DNA from: DASQFQ01 sp963722815
GTDB taxonomy: Bacteria > Actinomycetota > Thermoleophilia > Solirubrobacterales > Solirubrobacteraceae
DNA: 64,000 nt
Assembly (NCBI GenBank): GCA_963722815.1
Contig: CAVROM010000009.1
Location: 310,001-374,000 of the forward strand
Reading direction: 5' to 3'
Positions 61,701 through 64,000 of this stretch are shown here, in pieces (the stretch's first letter is position 1; every line of letters begins with the position of its first letter). The translations under genes and the position numbers were made by a program. Below the pieces are notes generated by a model. The model was given only the letters and a program-made list of their open reading frames with translations. It did not search any database and was not told the origin of the DNA.

Positions 61701-62774
61701 CTATGTCCGCCGGCGCATTCCGGTCGGCTCGGGTCTCGGATCGAGCGGGCTGGGCTCGAGATCGCGCAGGAACTCGATCCAGTCGTAGCCCGAGGGGGCG
61801 ATGTCGTTGACGCCGTCGGGGTGGAAGAGGGCGGCGAGGATCTGGATCTGCCCGCGGCCGACGCCGAGCTCGATCTGGCCGCCGCCGTACATGTCGATGC
61901 CCTTGGCGTCGCAGTAGTCGTAGCCGGCGAACAGCGCCTCGACCGAGCCGAAGCGCGAGGGCTTCACGTTGACGGTCTTGGGCGGGAAGGCGAGCGCCTC
62001 GATGTCGGCCACCGAGTGGATCGGCGCGTCCCAGGTGATGCGGTCGCGGTGGGGCTCGAGCACGGCGTCGGCCTCGGGGTCGGTCAGGTCCGGGTCCTCG
62101 AGCCACGCGTCGGGCAGCGCCTCGGCGATCCGGCGGTAGAACGCGGGGTCCGTGTCGACGTCGACCGCCGTCCCCTTGTAGGCGCCCTTGAAGTCGATCG
62201 AGGCGATCGCACCGGTCTCGACGAGCTGCTCGATCAGCTCGCCGGGCCAGTCGGGCGTGCCGTCGAGCTTGAAGCGCAGCCACGGGTAGACCTCGAGCCG
62301 CTGCCTGACCGGGTCGAAGCTCGGCGGGTTGCCGAGGCGCAGCGAGACGACGAAGCGGACCGGGCGGTGCTCGCGGCCGAGCACGTCGCCGAGCGAGCGG
62401 CCGGCCTGGCGCAGCGCGAGGTCGAGCCCGGCGCTCTCGATCGCCCAGCGGCGGTAGAGCAGGTAGGCGGGCATGTCCGGCGCGCCGGAGGGGAAGAGGT
62501 CGAGCTCGCCGACGTGGCGGGCGAACTCCCCGAACGTCCACTCGCCGGCGAGCGGGAGCGACGGGCCGCGGGCCAGCTGCTCGCGCTGCTCGTCGGGGTC
62601 GTAGGTGACGTCCTCGCCCAGGCCCTCCTCGCCGGCGCCGCGCAGGTGGTAGGTCGTAGTGACGCGCGTGAACTCGGGGTTGACGGCGCGCTCGCGGCCT
62701 TCGAGCGAGTAGTCCTCGATGGTGAGCGGCAGCTCGGAGACGTGTTCGTAGGTGGTCACGACGGGAGCCGACAT
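61701..62774 (-). CDS. Enolase-superfamily-like protein of unknown function
   Basis: 357 residues. The middle and C-terminal parts look like a TIM-barrel enolase-type domain: LRFKLDGTPDWPGELIEQLV, IASIDFKGAYKGTAVDVDTD, RITWDAPIHSVADIEALAFP, VNVKPSRFGSVEALFAGYDY (the KxxR/NxK-type strand) and IDMYGGGQIELGVGRGQIQI, with HPDGVNDIAPSGYD near the end. The N-terminal 150 residues (TIEDYSLEGRERAVNPEFTR) are less clear. Substrate unknown. The ATG at 62774 is used; a GTG at 62759 would sit 11 nt after a TAATGT hexamer. Confidence 0.55.
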   Translation of the reverse strand: MSAPVVTTYEHVSELPLTIEDYSLEGRERAVNPEFTRVTTTYHLRGAGEEGLGEDVTYDPDEQREQLARGPSLPLAGEWTFGEFARHVGELDLFPSGAPDMPAYLLYRRWAIESAGLDLALRQAGRSLGDVLGREHRPVRFVVSLRLGNPPSFDPVRQRLEVYPWLRFKLDGTPDWPGELIEQLVETGAIASIDFKGAYKGTAVDVDTDPAFYRRIAEALPDAWLEDPDLTDPEADAVLEPHRDRITWDAPIHSVADIEALAFPPKTVNVKPSRFGSVEALFAGYDYCDAKGIDMYGGGQIELGVGRGQIQILAALFHPDGVNDIAPSGYDWIEFLRDLEPSPLDPRPEPTGMRRRT

Positions 62775-62792
62775 TAGTGTCTCGGGCAAGCG

Positions 62793-64000
62793 ATGACCGC
62801 GGCGCTGCGCTTCTTCGTGCTGATCGAGGTACTGGGGCTGGCGGCGACGCCGCTGGTCGCGGTCGCCCTCGCGCGCTTGCCCGGCAGCGGGCTGGCGTTC
62901 GCCAAGCCGCTCGGGCTGCTGCTGGTGACGTGGGTCGTGTGGGTGCTGGGCTCGGCCGGCGTGGCGCAGTCGACGGTCATGTGGATCGTCGTGGTCGCGT
63001 TGCTCGCGGGCGCCGGCGCGCTCGTGCTGTGGCGGCTGCGGCCGGCGATCCCGCGCGGCGCGTTCCTGTGGTCGGAGGGGTTGGCGCTGGGCGCCTTCGC
63101 GCTGATGGCGCTGCTCATCGCCTACTCGCCCGACGTGTGGCAGACCGAGAAGCCGATGGACATGGCGTTCATCAACGCGGCGGGCAACGCGACGCACTTC
63201 CCGCCCGAGGACCCGTGGATGGCGGGGGAGGACCTCAACTACTACTACTTCGGGCACCTGATGGTGTCGGGGCTCATCCGGCTCTCGGCGGTGGCGCCGG
63301 ACGTCGGCTACAACCTCGGCGTCGCGACGTTCTTCGCGCTCTCGGTGGTGGCCGCCTTCGGGCTCGCCTACGCGATCGGGGGCCGCGTGGTGATCGGGCT
63401 GTGGGGGGTGGCGCTGTGCATCCTCGCGGGGACGATCGGCTCCGGCCTCGAGCTGCTGGACCACGGCGGGCCGCTGCGCCAGTACGACTGGTTCGGCGCC
63501 TCGCGCGTGATCACGGGGACGATCAACGAGTTCCCGGCCTTCTCGTTCACGCTCGCCGACCTGCACGGGCACGTGATGGCGATCCCGTTCTCGCTGCTGG
63601 CGCTGGCGTTCGGGCTCCAGGTCGCGACGAGCGGCCCCTCGCCGCCGCCGGCGCGCTTCCCGGCCGCGCTCGAGCTGGCCTGCGCGGCGCTCGCGATCGG
63701 GACGCTGTACGCGATCAACGCGTGGTCGTTCCCGGTCATCGCCGGGCTGGTCGCGCTGTGCGCGGTGGTACGGGCGCGCGACGCGCCGAGCGTCCGCGAG
63801 CGAGCCCGCACGCTGGCCTGGATGGCGGTCCTGCTGCTGCTCGCGGTGCTCGCCGTGCTGCCGTTCCTGCTGAGCTACGACGCGGCAGCGGACGGGCTGG
63901 GGAGCGTGACGAAGCGGGCCGGCTTCTCGTCCTGGGCGACCGACCACGGGGCGATCTACGGGCTGCTCCTCTACCTCGTCTTCACGGCCTTCCTGGTGGC
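62793..64000 (+). CDS. DUF2298 (YYY-type) membrane protein, N-terminal part
   Basis: Open to the right edge (402 codons visible). Polytopic: RFFVLIEVLGLAATPLVAVA, LGLLLVTWVVWVLGSAGVAQ and WIVVVALLAGAGALVLWRLR precede the family hallmark EKPMDMAFINA followed by HFPPEDPWMAGEDLNYYYFG and NEFPAFSFTLADLHGHVMAI. The acidic and YYY residues resemble membrane glycosyltransferases of the GT-C type. The enzymatic role is not established. Divergent from the enolase-like gene; TAGTGT (62775-62780) lies 12 nt before the ATG. Confidence 0.88.
   Translation, partial: MTAALRFFVLIEVLGLAATPLVAVALARLPGSGLAFAKPLGLLLVTWVVWVLGSAGVAQSTVMWIVVVALLAGAGALVLWRLRPAIPRGAFLWSEGLALGAFALMALLIAYSPDVWQTEKPMDMAFINAAGNATHFPPEDPWMAGEDLNYYYFGHLMVSGLIRLSAVAPDVGYNLGVATFFALSVVAAFGLAYAIGGRVVIGLWGVALCILAGTIGSGLELLDHGGPLRQYDWFGASRVITGTINEFPAFSFTLADLHGHVMAIPFSLLALAFGLQVATSGPSPPPARFPAALELACAALAIGTLYAINAWSFPVIAGLVALCAVVRARDAPSVRERARTLAWMAVLLLLAVLAVLPFLLSYDAAADGLGSVTKRAGFSSWATDHGAIYGLLLYLVFTAFLV

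Overview
High-GC actinobacterial chromosome, most likely class Thermoleophilia (Solirubrobacter/Conexibacter-like). The clues are strongly GC-biased third codon positions, GTG starts, RNase J plus RNase Y plus PNPase, a succinylase-type dap set with actinobacterial DapD, MurT/GatD, and an HxlR/VOC locus. This placement is inferred from gene content, not from a database search. There are about 65 genes and almost no spare DNA. Many neighbours overlap by 4 bp (ATGA/GTGA). No rRNA, tRNA, CRISPR array or insertion sequence was recognised.

Layout. 0-5.7 kb: peroxiredoxin end, DsbA-like protein, ECF sigma/anti-sigma pair with a cupredoxin lipoprotein, a SRPBCC protein and a phytoene-desaturase-like flavoprotein. 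5.8-13.7 kb: pnp, M16 peptidase, dapB, methyltransferase, two small unknowns, dapA, rnj. 13.7-16.6 kb: a frameshifted MFS gene and a multiply frameshifted HD-GYP gene, then a 447-bp intergenic stretch with hairpins. 17-32.8 kb: two-component system, ftsK, RodZ-like gene, cinA, thpR, secreted alpha/beta hydrolase, recA-recX, a putative injection-system cargo protease, rny, miaB. 32.8-40.2 kb: DHFR-like, VOC, HxlR and SDR genes, then a run of heavily frameshifted genes (SOS-box radical SAM, MscS channel, exported protein), then SDR and FIST. 40.2-47.5 kb: miaA, dapF-like, dapD facing dapE-dapC, DUF429, hflX, dut. 47.5-52.7 kb: OpuC-type osmolyte ABC transporter. 52.8-57.6 kb: murT-methyltransferase-gatD, lipid kinase, HAD. 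57.6-64 kb: cyclophilin, frameshifted MFS, ogt with an ECF sigma factor, unknowns, and the start of a DUF2298 membrane protein.

How it fits together. The window holds the lysine/diaminopimelate route (dapA, dapB, dapD, dapC, dapE and a dapF homologue) and lipid II amidation (murT/gatD), so peptidoglycan precursor supply is a main theme. RNA turnover (PNPase, RNase J, RNase Y), tRNA modification (MiaA, MiaB) and DNA repair (RecA, RecX, Ogt, SOS radical SAM) are others.

Most notable observations: (1) a DapF homologue lacking both catalytic cysteines; (2) a protein with an LQRxxGNxAVxxL motif, a peptidoglycan-binding segment and a caspase-like His/Cys pair; (3) TAnnnT-type -10 hexamers sitting 6-10 nt before about 23 start codons, implying widespread leaderless transcription, including two divergent pairs with overlapping -10 boxes; (4) a perfect SOS box at a radical SAM gene; (5) local clusters of frameshifts that look like sequencing error or decay.
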